Positions 8,044 to 17,468 of a DNA stretch of 64,000 nucleotides are shown piece by piece (position 1 is the stretch's first letter; each line of letters begins with the position of its first letter). The notes below the pieces were generated by a model. The model worked only from the letters and a program-made list of their open reading frames with translations, did not search any database and was not told where the DNA came from. The DNA lies in contig CAAGJJ010000106.1 of assembly GCA_900770165.1 (NCBI GenBank), forward strand, positions 114,287 through 178,286, written 5' to 3'. This DNA comes from Clostridia bacterium (GTDB lineage: Bacteria > Bacillota > Clostridia > Oscillospirales > Acutalibacteraceae). A program made the translations under genes and the position numbers.

Positions 8044-10452
8044 CTATTTAGCAACTATATTCAATAATTTTCCTGGGACATAAATTTCTTTTAATATATT
8101 TAAACTTCCTATAGAGTCTAAAACAGTTTTTTCTTTCTTAGCAATTTCTTTAACCTTTTCAGCATTTGCATCTATTGGAACAACTATTCTGGCTCTAATT
8201 TTTCCATTAACTTGTACAGCTATTTCTATTTCTTTATCGGCACATTTATTTTCATCGTACTTTGGCCATGTTTGCTCACAAACAAATTTTTTTCCCAAAT
8301 TCTGATTTTTCCATACTTCTTCTGTAACATGTGGTGCAAAAGGATTTAGAAGTTTAGTAAATATTTTAAGTTCTTCTATAGTTATTGAACCACTTTCATA
8401 AATTTCATTTATAAGTGCCATTAAAGAAGCTATAGCTGTATTAAATTTTAAATTTTCTATATCTTCAGAAACTTTTTTTATTGTTTTATGAAAAGATGCT
8501 TCGAGCTGAGGTTTAATATCTTTTTTACCAGATAAAATTGACTGTAAATTCCAATATCTTTCGATAAACCTCCTGCAGCCTTTTATACTTGATGAACTCC
8601 ATGGAGCTGCTTTTTCAAAATCGCCAATAAACATTTCATAAAGTCTTAAAGTATCGGCTCCGTATTCATCAACTATTTCATCAGGATTAACAACATTTCC
8701 TCGAGATTTACTCATCTTTTCCCCGTTTTCGCCTAATATCATTCCATGGCTTGTTCTTTTGAAATAAGGTTCTTTAGTTGGAGCAATACCTATATCATAT
8801 AAAAATTTATACCAAAATCTACTGTATAATAAGTGAAGAGTTGTATGTTCCATTCCTCCATTATACCAGTCAACCGGAGCCCAATAATCTAAAGCTTCTT
8901 TACTTGCTAAAGCTTCACTATTATGAGGATCCATATATCTTAAAAAGTACCAAGAAGAACCCGCCCATTGAGGCATAGTATCTGTTTCTCTTTTTGCAGG
9001 ACCTCCACATTTTGGACAAACAGTGTTAACCCAATCTTTAATATTGGCGAGCGGAGATTCTCCATCATCTGTAGGCTCATAAGAATCAACCTGAGGTAAT
9101 TTTAATGGCAATTCAGATTCATCTAATGCTACTTGACCACATTTTTCACAGTGAACTATTGGAATTGGTTCTCCCCAATAACGTTGTCTTGAAAATATCC
9201 AATCGCGTAATTTATAATTGACTTTTTCTTTACCAAGATTATTATCGTTTAGAAAATTAATCATTCGACTTTTTGCTTCTTGCACATTTAATCCATCAAG
9301 AAAATCAGAGTTTACCATAATTCCTGTTTCACAGTCAGTAAAAGGTTCTTTTTCAATATTTCCACCGCTTACGACTTCAGTTATAGGAATATTAAATTTT
9401 TTTGCAAACTCCCAGTCTCTTGTATCATGAGCAGGAACAGCCATAATTGCTCCTGTACCATAAGACATTAACACATAATCTGATACAAAAATTGGTATAT
9501 TTTTTTTATTAACAGGATTTATAGCTTCCACGCCTTTCAATAAAACCCCAGTTTTTTCCTTTGATAATTCAGTTCTTTCTAAATCTGATTTTTTTGAGGA
9601 TTTTTCTCTATAAGATAACACATCTTCAATATTTATAATATTCTTACTCCATTTATCAATATTTGGGTGTTCTGGCGAAATAACCATATATGTAGCACCA
9701 AATAACGTATCCGGTCTAGTTGTAAATACAGTAAGCTTATCGCCTAAAGTTGTATTAAAATATACTTCTGCACCGTTAGAACTACCTATCCAATTTTTTT
9801 GTTGAGCTTTTACTCTTTCTGGATAATTAACAAGATCTAAATCATCAATCAACCTTTGTGCATATTCTGTGATTTTTAATATCCACTGAGACTTTACTTT
9901 TCTTACTACCTCACTGCCACATCTCTCACACTGTCCAGAGATAACTTCTTCATTTGCCAATACGCATTTACAAGATGTACACCAATTTACTGCAGCTTCT
10001 TTTTTATAAGCAAGTCCTTTTTTAAACATCTGTAAGAAAATCCATTGAGTCCATTTATAATATTCAGGATCTGTAGTATTAATTTCACGGTTCCAATCAA
10101 AAGAAATTCCTAAAGATTTAAGTTGTTTTTTAAATCTGCTTATATTGTTCTGAGTAACCTTCTCCGGATGAATATGATTTTTAATAGCAAAATTCTCTGT
10201 TGGCAAACCAAATGCATCCCAACCAATAGGATACAAAACATTATATCCTTCTAGCCTTCTTTTTCTTGCAACTATATCAAGTGCTGTATATGACCGTGGA
10301 TGGCCAACATGAAGCCCTTGGCCTGAAGGATAAGGGAATTCAACCAAAGCATAAAATTTTGGTTTATCTGAATTATTTTCAGCATGAAACACACCAAAAT
10401 TTTCCCAATTCTCCTGCCACTTTTTTTCTATTTCTTTATGATTGTATTCCAC
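8044..10452 (-). CDS. leuS: Leucyl-tRNA synthetase
   Basis: Class Ia synthetase charging tRNA-Leu, 802 aa, normal length. Class signatures are HVGH (residues 48-51) and KMSKSRGN (near residue 579). The CP1 editing domain has GTGAIMAVPAHDTRDWEFA, and zinc-type Cys clusters are visible (CTSCKC...CERCG and CPKCGG). It is the last gene of the rdgB-yhbY-nadD-yqeK-rsfS-leuS run and starts 36 bases after rsfS. There is no room upstream for a T-box, so it is not controlled by the usual leader. No terminator is seen after it; the rpsB promoter follows directly. Confidence 0.97.
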   Translation of the reverse strand: MEYNHKEIEKKWQENWENFGVFHAENNSDKPKFYALVEFPYPSGQGLHVGHPRSYTALDIVARKRRLEGYNVLYPIGWDAFGLPTENFAIKNHIHPEKVTQNNISRFKKQLKSLGISFDWNREINTTDPEYYKWTQWIFLQMFKKGLAYKKEAAVNWCTSCKCVLANEEVISGQCERCGSEVVRKVKSQWILKITEYAQRLIDDLDLVNYPERVKAQQKNWIGSSNGAEVYFNTTLGDKLTVFTTRPDTLFGATYMVISPEHPNIDKWSKNIINIEDVLSYREKSSKKSDLERTELSKEKTGVLLKGVEAINPVNKKNIPIFVSDYVLMSYGTGAIMAVPAHDTRDWEFAKKFNIPITEVVSGGNIEKEPFTDCETGIMVNSDFLDGLNVQEAKSRMINFLNDNNLGKEKVNYKLRDWIFSRQRYWGEPIPIVHCEKCGQVALDESELPLKLPQVDSYEPTDDGESPLANIKDWVNTVCPKCGGPAKRETDTMPQWAGSSWYFLRYMDPHNSEALASKEALDYWAPVDWYNGGMEHTTLHLLYSRFWYKFLYDIGIAPTKEPYFKRTSHGMILGENGEKMSKSRGNVVNPDEIVDEYGADTLRLYEMFIGDFEKAAPWSSSSIKGCRRFIERYWNLQSILSGKKDIKPQLEASFHKTIKKVSEDIENLKFNTAIASLMALINEIYESGSITIEELKIFTKLLNPFAPHVTEEVWKNQNLGKKFVCEQTWPKYDENKCADKEIEIAVQVNGKIRARIVVPIDANAEKVKEIAKKEKTVLDSIGSLNILKEIYVPGKLLNIVAK

Positions 10453-10488
10453 AATCTAACATTCCTTTCATACTAAAATTAAAGTAAT

Positions 10489-10833
10489 TTAAAAGTTAAG
10501 TTCTATTTCTTTACCATCTTTCCATAGCCTTTCCAAATCATAGAATTTACGTGTATCTTCAGAAAAGACATGTACTATAAGATTACCATAATCGATTAAT
10601 ATCCATGAATTTGATCTATGTCCTTCAATATGTGTAGGAACTATACCTAATTCTTTTAATTGAAATTCAACCTCTTCTGCCAAAGATTTAACATGTGTAC
10701 TACTAGTACCAGTAGCTATTACTAAATAGTCTGAAAGTATAGATACATCTTTAATATAAACAACTTTAATATCAATTCCTTTTTTGTTGTCAAGAATTTC
10801 TGCAGCTTTTTTCGATACTTCTAATGAATTCAT
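10489..10833 (-). CDS. rsfS: Ribosomal silencing factor RsfS
   Basis: Iojap/RsfS family, 114 aa, which binds ribosomal protein L14 on free 50S subunits and blocks subunit joining under starvation. The family pattern is clear: DIKVVYIKDVSILSDYLVIATG, then VEFQLKELGIVPTHIEGH and SNSWILIDYGNLIVHVF near the C-terminus. It starts three bases after yqeK ends, with GAAAGGAA before ATG 10833. The yqeK-rsfS pair is conserved across Firmicutes. Confidence 0.95.
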   Translation of the reverse strand: MNSLEVSKKAAEILDNKKGIDIKVVYIKDVSILSDYLVIATGTSSTHVKSLAEEVEFQLKELGIVPTHIEGHRSNSWILIDYGNLIVHVFSEDTRKFYDLERLWKDGKEIELNF

Positions 10834-10836
10834 AAT

Positions 10837-11409
10837 TCAATTCCTTTCATTACTTAAAATAATTTCATTATATGAAAAAAAAGTATTCTCATCTATAGGC
10901 AATTTTCTACTAGCTAGATCACTTAATGTAAATGATAAACCTTCTAACATAGCTTTTTCTAAGCTTTCGTTTGCAGCATTTCTCATAATATCAACACCAT
11001 TATAATCGCGTTCTGAAGAAGTAAAATCAGCTATAAAGACTACTTTTTCAAGCTTTGACATATTAGGCCTTGAAGTTGTATGATATCTAACTGCATTTAA
11101 AATATCTTTATCTTTTATTTTTAGCACATTTTCTATATACAACGCTCCTGATATTGCATGCAAAAGCTTAGATGATACCTTTTGTACTTCTGTTAGGATT
11201 GTACCAAATTCTGTTATTAGTTTCAACTGTTCGTCTACTGGAGTATCTTTCATAATATCATGTAATATACCAGCTATAGCTGCTTTTTCGACATTTGCAC
11301 CATACCTTTTTGCCAATCTCATTGCCTCTTCCGATACATTAAGAGAATGCTCATATCTTTTTGGTGTTAATCTCTCTCTTATTATTTCCTTGTAAATATC
11401 TAAGTCCAT
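10837..11409 (-). CDS. yqeK: HD-domain dinucleoside tetraphosphate hydrolase YqeK
   Basis: HD-superfamily metal-dependent phosphohydrolase, 190 aa. The relevant ligands are visible: HSLNVSEEAM (first His), ILHDIMKD (HD pair), LLHAISGA and RYHTTSRP. YqeK enzymes of Firmicutes hydrolyse Ap4A symmetrically to ADP and also contain iron. It sits between nadD and rsfS, the standard clostridial order, four bases after nadD ends. GGGGTGAT precedes ATG 11409. Confidence 0.93.
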   Translation of the reverse strand: MDLDIYKEIIRERLTPKRYEHSLNVSEEAMRLAKRYGANVEKAAIAGILHDIMKDTPVDEQLKLITEFGTILTEVQKVSSKLLHAISGALYIENVLKIKDKDILNAVRYHTTSRPNMSKLEKVVFIADFTSSERDYNGVDIMRNAANESLEKAMLEGLSFTLSDLASRKLPIDENTFFSYNEIILSNERN

Positions 11410-11413
11410 CAGA

Positions 11414-12016
11414 TCACCCCGTGTATAATTTATTTTTATAAATATAATCTTTAACAGCGCATGGAACCAAATTAGATATGTCTTTATTATTATAAATTTT
11501 ACTTCTTATATTTGTAGATGAAACATTATCGGGTTTAAAATCACTAATTATACTTTTTGCTCCTAGCTTTTCTATTTTTTTTGCATATTTTATTAAAATA
11601 TTTTTGTCAATATCATTTCTTTGTACAGTACACAGCACTGCAGAATCAAATATTTTTTGAGGATTTTTCCATTTATCTATTGTAATAAACATATCTGCAC
11701 CCAATATGAAATAAAACATATAACTACTATAAATTTTACGTAACTCATATAGAGTTTCAAATGTATAACTTTCGCCTCCTCTACAAATTTCAATATCAGA
11801 TACTTCAAAATCTAGATATTCTTTTAAAGCAAGTTTACACATTTTCAATCTATCTATAGCAGTTGTAGAGCTTAATTTTTCTTTATGTGGAGGAATATTT
11901 GCAGGAATAAAAATAACTTTATCTAAACCTAGATAATCATAAAAATATAAAGCCGTTTGAATATGAGCATTATGAATTGGATCGAACGTTCCTCCTAGTA
12001 TACCTATTTTTTTCAT
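11414..12016 (-). CDS. nadD: Nicotinate-nucleotide adenylyltransferase
   Basis: NAD biosynthesis: transfers AMP from ATP to nicotinate mononucleotide. 200 aa, standard size. The nucleotidyltransferase signature GGTFDPIHNAH (residues 8-18) is followed by the second substrate motif SSTNIRSKI near residue 165 and a C-terminal AVKDYIYKNKLY helix. The ATG at 12016 lies just beyond the yhbY stop, so the two are translationally close. Part of the rdgB-to-leuS cluster. Confidence 0.96.
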   Translation of the reverse strand: MKKIGILGGTFDPIHNAHIQTALYFYDYLGLDKVIFIPANIPPHKEKLSSTTAIDRLKMCKLALKEYLDFEVSDIEICRGGESYTFETLYELRKIYSSYMFYFILGADMFITIDKWKNPQKIFDSAVLCTVQRNDIDKNILIKYAKKIEKLGAKSIISDFKPDNVSSTNIRSKIYNNKDISNLVPCAVKDYIYKNKLYTG

Positions 12017-12017
12017 A

Positions 12018-12320
12018 TTACTTTTTTAATTTTGGTAAGACTATTACAGGTTCTTTTTCATTTTTTCTATATAAAATAAATTTTGTACCTATAACTTGCA
12101 CAACATCAGCATTTACTTTATTCGCAATAATATTTGCTGCCTCTTTAGGGGAAATATCTGATGTTTCTAAAACTTTTGCTTTTATTAATTCTCTGGCTTT
12201 TAAGGCATCATCTGCTTGTTTTATAATTTCGGGGCTCATCCCACTCTTACCAACCATTAATATAGTATCTATAGAGTTTGCTAATCCCCTTAAATATGCT
12301 CTTTGTTTACTACTTAACAT
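12018..12320 (-). CDS. yhbY: YhbY-type CRM-domain RNA-binding protein
   Basis: Small protein of 100 aa that is a single CRM domain, associated with 50S ribosome precursors. The characteristic GKSGMSPEIIKQADDALKARELIKAKVL region and the C-terminal QVIGTKFILYRKNE strand are present. It lies between rdgB and nadD, ten bases after the former, as in many Firmicutes, and is presumably expressed with them for ribosome assembly. Confidence 0.93.
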   Translation of the reverse strand: MLSSKQRAYLRGLANSIDTILMVGKSGMSPEIIKQADDALKARELIKAKVLETSDISPKEAANIIANKVNADVVQVIGTKFILYRKNEKEPVIVLPKLKK

Positions 12321-12329
12321 ATTAATCTC

Positions 12330-12920
12330 CTAACATTTTTTATTTAACTCTGTAACAAATTTTTCTAAAGCTTTTCCTCTGTGGCTAATTTTAGCTTTTT
12401 CTGTTGAATTTAATTCAGCAAATGTTTTTCCATTTTCAGTAATAAATACTGGATCATATCCAAAGCCACTGCTTCCAACTCTTTTAAATCCTATGTGTCC
12501 AAAACATTCACCACGAACACAAATTTCATCTCCATCTGGAAATAAGCAACAAATGGTGCAAACAAATTTAGCTGTTCTTTTATCATACGGAATATCTTTC
12601 ATATTTAATAATAGTTTATCAACATTAGAACTATATGTTGCATTTTCCCCTGAGTATCTAGCGGAATATATTCCAGGTTCACCATTTAATGCATCTACCA
12701 TGAGTCCAGAATCATCAGCAATTGAAGGTAAACCCGTTAGCTTCAAGGCAGCTAAAGCTTTTAATCTTGAATTTTCTTCAAAAGTTTTTCCTGTTTCTTC
12801 AACATTATCTAAGCTTACTCCTACATCTTCCGCAGATACTACTTCTATATTTAAAGGAAGTAATATTTCTTTCATTTCTTTTAATTTATTTTGATTATTG
12901 GTTGCAAGTATAAATTTCAT
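12330..12920 (-). CDS. rdgB: XTP/dITP diphosphatase (Ham1/RdgB)
   Basis: House-cleaning pyrophosphatase that removes ITP, dITP and XTP from the nucleotide pool, 196 aa. Motifs are ATNNQNKLKEM at the N-terminus, then DDSGLMVDALNGEPGIYSAR, GYDPVF and SHRGKAL. The frame is open 29 codons further upstream into ftsY, but ATG 12920 has a strong ribosome-binding site (AGAGGGAGAG) and gives the family-typical N-terminus, so the longer form is rejected. It starts 25 bases after ftsY. Confidence 0.95.
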   Translation of the reverse strand: MKFILATNNQNKLKEMKEILLPLNIEVVSAEDVGVSLDNVEETGKTFEENSRLKALAALKLTGLPSIADDSGLMVDALNGEPGIYSARYSGENATYSSNVDKLLLNMKDIPYDKRTAKFVCTICCLFPDGDEICVRGECFGHIGFKRVGSSGFGYDPVFITENGKTFAELNSTEKAKISHRGKALEKFVTELNKKC

Positions 12921-12945
12921 ATTTACTCTCCCTCTTATTATTCCT

Positions 12946-13857
12946 TTAGTCAACTGCAAATAATGCTTCGGTGAATTCATCAGGATTAAATGGTTGCAAG
13001 TCATCAATCCCTTCTCCTACTCCAATATATTTAACAGGGACATCTAAATCATTCTTTATTGCTAATACAACGCCACCCCTAGCTGTTCCATCAAGTTTTG
13101 TTAAAACAATACCAGTTATACCAGCAATGTTTTTAAATTCTCTTGCTTGATTTACAGCATTTTGACCTGTTGTAGCATCAAGAACCAGTAGTACTTCTTT
13201 ATCTGCATCTGGCAATTCTCTATCTATTATTCTTTTTATTTTTTCAAGTTCACCCATAAGGTTCTTTTTATTATGTAGGCGTCCAGCAGTATCACAAATA
13301 ATTACATCAGCATTTCTCGATTTAGCAGCAGATATAGCGTCGAAGACAACTGCAGCAGGATCAGAACCTTCATTTTGTTTTACAATATCAACTTTAGCTC
13401 TATCGGCCCAAATAACTAATTGATCAATAGCTGCGGCTCTAAAAGTATCTGCAGCTGCAAGAATAACCTTTTTGCCTTGCTTTTGCAATTCTGCTGCCAT
13501 CTTTCCTATAGTTGTGGTTTTTCCAACGCCATTTACTCCTATAACAAGAATAACTGAAGGTTTTGTATTTATGTTAAGATTTTGTCCACCACTTAAAATA
13601 TCTGAAATTATAGAGTTTAAAAGTCCTTGAATTTCATTAGGATCTTTTATTCCTTCTTTTTTTACCTTTGCTCTAAGTTCATTGCATATATACTCAGCAG
13701 TTTTAACTCCAACATCACCCATAATAAGAATTTCTTCTATCTCTTCAAATAATTCTTCATCAATTTTCGTAAAAGAATTTAAAACAGAATTTATTTTTCC
13801 AAAAATACCTGTACGTGTCTTTTTAAGTCCTTCTTTTATTTTACTGAATATACCCAT
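12946..13857 (-). CDS. ftsY: Signal recognition particle receptor FtsY
   Basis: GTPase docking SRP-ribosome complexes at the membrane, 303 aa, the compact Gram-positive form without a long acidic A domain. NG domain: GVNGVGKTTT (residues 107-116), AADTFRAAAIDQL, DTAGRLHNK and TKLDGTARGG are all intact. It follows smc after 34 bases; smc-ftsY adjacency is the norm in Firmicutes (rnc-smc-ftsY). Confidence 0.97.
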   Translation of the reverse strand: MGIFSKIKEGLKKTRTGIFGKINSVLNSFTKIDEELFEEIEEILIMGDVGVKTAEYICNELRAKVKKEGIKDPNEIQGLLNSIISDILSGGQNLNINTKPSVILVIGVNGVGKTTTIGKMAAELQKQGKKVILAAADTFRAAAIDQLVIWADRAKVDIVKQNEGSDPAAVVFDAISAAKSRNADVIICDTAGRLHNKKNLMGELEKIKRIIDRELPDADKEVLLVLDATTGQNAVNQAREFKNIAGITGIVLTKLDGTARGGVVLAIKNDLDVPVKYIGVGEGIDDLQPFNPDEFTEALFAVD

Positions 13858-13891
13858 AAAACTGTCCTTTCTAAAATTAATTATTCAATAA

Positions 13892-16800
13892 CTAAACTTT
13901 TACACCTAACTGTTTTTCAACTTCAGATACTTTAAGTTCAAGCAATTTTGAAATACCTTCATCTTGCATTGTAACACCATACAAAACATCAGCTTCTTCC
14001 ATTGTTCCTCTTCTATGGGTAATTACAATGAATTGAGTATTATCATTCATTTTTCTTAAATAGGAAGCATATCTATCGACGTTAACATCATCAAGGGCTG
14101 CTTCAATTTCATCTAAAACACAGAATGGTGCTGGACTTACCTTCATAATTGCAAAATATAAAGCTATTGCTACAAGAGCTTTTTCTCCGCCAGATAATGC
14201 CTCTAAATGAGAAACGATTTTACCAGGAGGTTGAACAGAAATATCTATTCCTGACGATAAAATATTATCTGGATCTGTTAAACTAAGATTTGATTTTCCT
14301 CCACCAAATAGCTGATTAAATGTTTCTGAAAAATTTTTATTTATTTCGTTAAATCTAGTTAAGAACATCTCTTTCATTTGACTTGTAAGGTCATTAATTA
14401 ACTTTGAAAGTTCTAATTTGGATTTTTCTACATCATTTACTTGATGAGTCATAAATTCATATCTTTCTGAAACAGATTTATATTCTTCGATTGCACTTAC
14501 ATTAATTGTGCCAAGATTTTTTATTTTTAATTTAAGTTCATTCAATCTTTTTTTTGCATCAGAAATATTATCTATTTTTTCACTTATTTCTTCAGCTTCT
14601 CTTTTTGTTAATTCGTATTCTTCCCATAATTTTGTAATTATATCATCATATTCCTTTTGCAAGCTTATCTTTTTTTCTTCAAGCCTAGATAAATCACGTC
14701 CTATTGCTTCTCGTTGTATAGTTTTTTCTTTTTCTAAATTTCTTAATTCTATCGACTTCTTTTCGCATTCACTTCTTTTTTCATTTAAGTCTTCTATTTT
14801 TAATTTATATTCTTTTGATCTATTTTTAAGCTCTTCAACTTCGCTTTTGGTTATATCTATATTAGAATAAATTGATTTGTTATATTCATCTAGGTCTTTT
14901 ATTTCAACATTTAAAGCTTCTACTTTACTATTTTGATTTATTTTTCTTAAATTAATAGATTCTATATCTGATTTAATAGATTCTATATCTTTTTCGTCAG
15001 ACAAAATGTTAAAACGTATGTCTTGTATTTTAGACAATATTTCCTCTCTTTTTTCATTCATACCATTACGTTCACCGGTAATTGAAGTAATCTCTTTTTC
15101 TATATCTGAAATTCTTATTTTAAGTTCATTATACTTGTCTTCTGAAACTTGTTTTATATTTTCTAGTTCATTTATTTTTAATAATAATTCAGCATTCTCT
15201 TCTTTTATTTCATTTAAGCTATTATTTTCAGATTCCAATTCAGTTTTACAATTTCTACATTCGGCATCTATTTTAATTTTTTCTTCTTGTACATTAGAAA
15301 GATCCCCTTTAGTCCCTAAGAGATTAGCTTCAATATATGCTAATTCTTCTTTTGCACATTTCAGTTTTTCAGAAGACTCTTGAGTTTTCAATTTTAAATT
15401 ATCAGATTCAGATTTTAATTTATCAATTTCACTAGCTCTACTTAACAAACCAGAATTTCTTGAAAGAGAACCTCCTGTTAGGGAACCTCCAGCATTTACT
15501 ACTTGACCATCTAAAGTTACTACCCTATATCTATAAGAAAGTTTTTTAGATATTACTACAGCATCATCTAAAGTTTTAACAATTACTATGCGTCCTAGTA
15601 ACGAATAAAGTATATTTTTATACTCCTCTTTACAAGTACATAATTGGCTTGCAATCCCGATGAAACCTTCACATAATTTAAGTTCATTATCTTTTATTAC
15701 AAAGCCTTTTATAGTAGATAAAGGCAAAAATGTAGCTCTTCCGCAATCTTTATTCTTTAATAAACTTATAGCTCTTTTAGCATCATTTTCATTTCCTACA
15801 ACAATATTTTGCATAGCAGCGCCTAAAGCTGTTTCAATAGCCACTGAATATTTAGGTAATACTTTTATAAGCTTTGAGACTGGACCATGAATTCCAAATA
15901 AGTTTCCTTTTTTAGATTCATTAATAACCACTTTTACACTTTTTGTAAAGCCTTCAAGATTTTTATCTAATTCCTCTAGTAATTTAATTCTGCGTATAAT
16001 TTCTTGAAAATCTAAATTTAATTTATCATTTTCATTTTTTAATTTTTCACATTTCTCTTTTTGTAATTTAAATTTAAATTCATATCCCTTTATTTTATTT
16101 GATAATTCTTCAAATTTTAAATCTGCGTTTTTTTTCATAGATAAATAATCATTATGCTTCTTTTCAAGTTCAGTGATTCTATTATTTTTTAAATCTATAT
16201 TATTTTTTATATATAAAAGTCTTGAATTTACATCATTTATAGAAGAATTAGCTGTCAAGCAGTTTACCTTTACATCTGAAATTTCTAAATTATTCTTAGA
16301 TAGTTCTTTCGATAAATTATCTATTACATCTGAAAATTCATTCATTCCTTGCTTAATATTGTCTAATTCAGATAAGAATTTTTCGAGATCTAATTTTTTA
16401 CCAGATAATGAATCTTTCTTTTGTAAAATCTGAGATTTTCTATCTTCTATCTTTTTATCAAAGTCCTTATCTAGCAAAGAAATAGATTCAATTTCATTTT
16501 TTATTCTATTAATATTCTCTTTATTATGTAATATATCGTTTTCTAAAACTGAAATTTTCCCTTGTTTCTCAAATGCAGACTCTTCAAAAGAAGATATTTC
16601 TCTTCTTATTTTATCTATATCAGCTGCAAATGAGTTAGTCATAGAAAAAATATTTTCAATATTATCTTCTATTATTTTTACTTCAGCCTCAATACTATTA
16701 TGTTGATTTTGTGCTATAGATATTTTATCTTCTTGCTCAACCAAAAACATGCTAAATTTGTTAAGTGTATTCAGCCATATACCAATTTCAAGAGATTTTT

Positions 16801-17464
16801 TCTCATTTGAATAGTTTAAATACTTTTTAGCTTTTTCCGATTGAATTTTTAACGGTCCAATTCTATCTTCAAGTTCAATTATTATATCCCTAAGTCTTAT
16901 TAAATTTTCTTCTGCTTGTTTTAATCTTTTCTCAGCTTCTAATTTTCTATATCTATGTTTCGATATTCCTGCTGCTTCCTCAAATATTTCGCGCCTATCT
17001 TCAGACTTCGAAGATACAACACTATCTATCTTTCCTTGGCTAATCATTGAATATCCATCTCGTCCAAGTCCAGTATCCATAAATAGTTCGTGAATATCTT
17101 TAAGTCTAACAGAAGCTTTATTTATCATATATTCACTTTCGCCAGACCTATAGTATCTTCTCGTTATAGCAACTTCATCAGAATCAAAAGGTATTCTCCT
17201 GTCACTATTATCGACAGTAAGTGTCACTTCTGCAAAACCCTGAGATTTTCTTAAAGGAGTTCCTCCAAATATAACATCTTCCATCTTTGAACATCTCAAA
17301 GTTTTAGTCGATTGCTCTCCTAATACCCATCTTATTGCGTCACTTATATTGCTCTTTCCACTTCCGTTCGGGCCTACTACTGCGGTTATTCCTGGTCCAA
17401 AAGAAAGCTTTGTTTTTTCAGGAAATGTTTTAAATCCTTGTAAGTTTAACGACTTTAATAACAC
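13892..17464 (-). CDS. smc: Chromosome segregation protein SMC
   Basis: Condensin ATPase that forms the SMC-ScpAB loop-extruding complex, 1190 aa as called. N-terminal head with Walker A GPNGSGKSNISDA, long coiled coil, hinge in the middle (about residues 490-670, with the glycine-rich ETALGAAMQNIVV and GGSLTGGS segments), second coiled coil, and C-terminal head with LSGGEKALVAIAL and VLDEIEAALD. The frame is open to 17506, but GTG 17464, preceded by AGTGGGTGA, gives the normal start (LLKSLNLQGFK) and avoids overlap with the upstream gene. Confidence 0.96.
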   Translation of the reverse strand: MLLKSLNLQGFKTFPEKTKLSFGPGITAVVGPNGSGKSNISDAIRWVLGEQSTKTLRCSKMEDVIFGGTPLRKSQGFAEVTLTVDNSDRRIPFDSDEVAITRRYYRSGESEYMINKASVRLKDIHELFMDTGLGRDGYSMISQGKIDSVVSSKSEDRREIFEEAAGISKHRYRKLEAEKRLKQAEENLIRLRDIIIELEDRIGPLKIQSEKAKKYLNYSNEKKSLEIGIWLNTLNKFSMFLVEQEDKISIAQNQHNSIEAEVKIIEDNIENIFSMTNSFAADIDKIRREISSFEESAFEKQGKISVLENDILHNKENINRIKNEIESISLLDKDFDKKIEDRKSQILQKKDSLSGKKLDLEKFLSELDNIKQGMNEFSDVIDNLSKELSKNNLEISDVKVNCLTANSSINDVNSRLLYIKNNIDLKNNRITELEKKHNDYLSMKKNADLKFEELSNKIKGYEFKFKLQKEKCEKLKNENDKLNLDFQEIIRRIKLLEELDKNLEGFTKSVKVVINESKKGNLFGIHGPVSKLIKVLPKYSVAIETALGAAMQNIVVGNENDAKRAISLLKNKDCGRATFLPLSTIKGFVIKDNELKLCEGFIGIASQLCTCKEEYKNILYSLLGRIVIVKTLDDAVVISKKLSYRYRVVTLDGQVVNAGGSLTGGSLSRNSGLLSRASEIDKLKSESDNLKLKTQESSEKLKCAKEELAYIEANLLGTKGDLSNVQEEKIKIDAECRNCKTELESENNSLNEIKEENAELLLKINELENIKQVSEDKYNELKIRISDIEKEITSITGERNGMNEKREEILSKIQDIRFNILSDEKDIESIKSDIESINLRKINQNSKVEALNVEIKDLDEYNKSIYSNIDITKSEVEELKNRSKEYKLKIEDLNEKRSECEKKSIELRNLEKEKTIQREAIGRDLSRLEEKKISLQKEYDDIITKLWEEYELTKREAEEISEKIDNISDAKKRLNELKLKIKNLGTINVSAIEEYKSVSERYEFMTHQVNDVEKSKLELSKLINDLTSQMKEMFLTRFNEINKNFSETFNQLFGGGKSNLSLTDPDNILSSGIDISVQPPGKIVSHLEALSGGEKALVAIALYFAIMKVSPAPFCVLDEIEAALDDVNVDRYASYLRKMNDNTQFIVITHRRGTMEEADVLYGVTMQDEGISKLLELKVSEVEKQLGVKV

Positions 17465-17468
17465 TATT

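Noticed and set aside
10453..10488. T-box leader for leuS
   Set aside because: Only 36 bases separate rsfS and leuS, too little for a T-box; the same holds for ileS (19 bases).
12946..13007. Longer rdgB form starting at 13007 inside ftsY
   Set aside because: ATG 12920 has a strong Shine-Dalgarno and the family N-terminus; the extension is ftsY antisense-free overlap without conservation signs.
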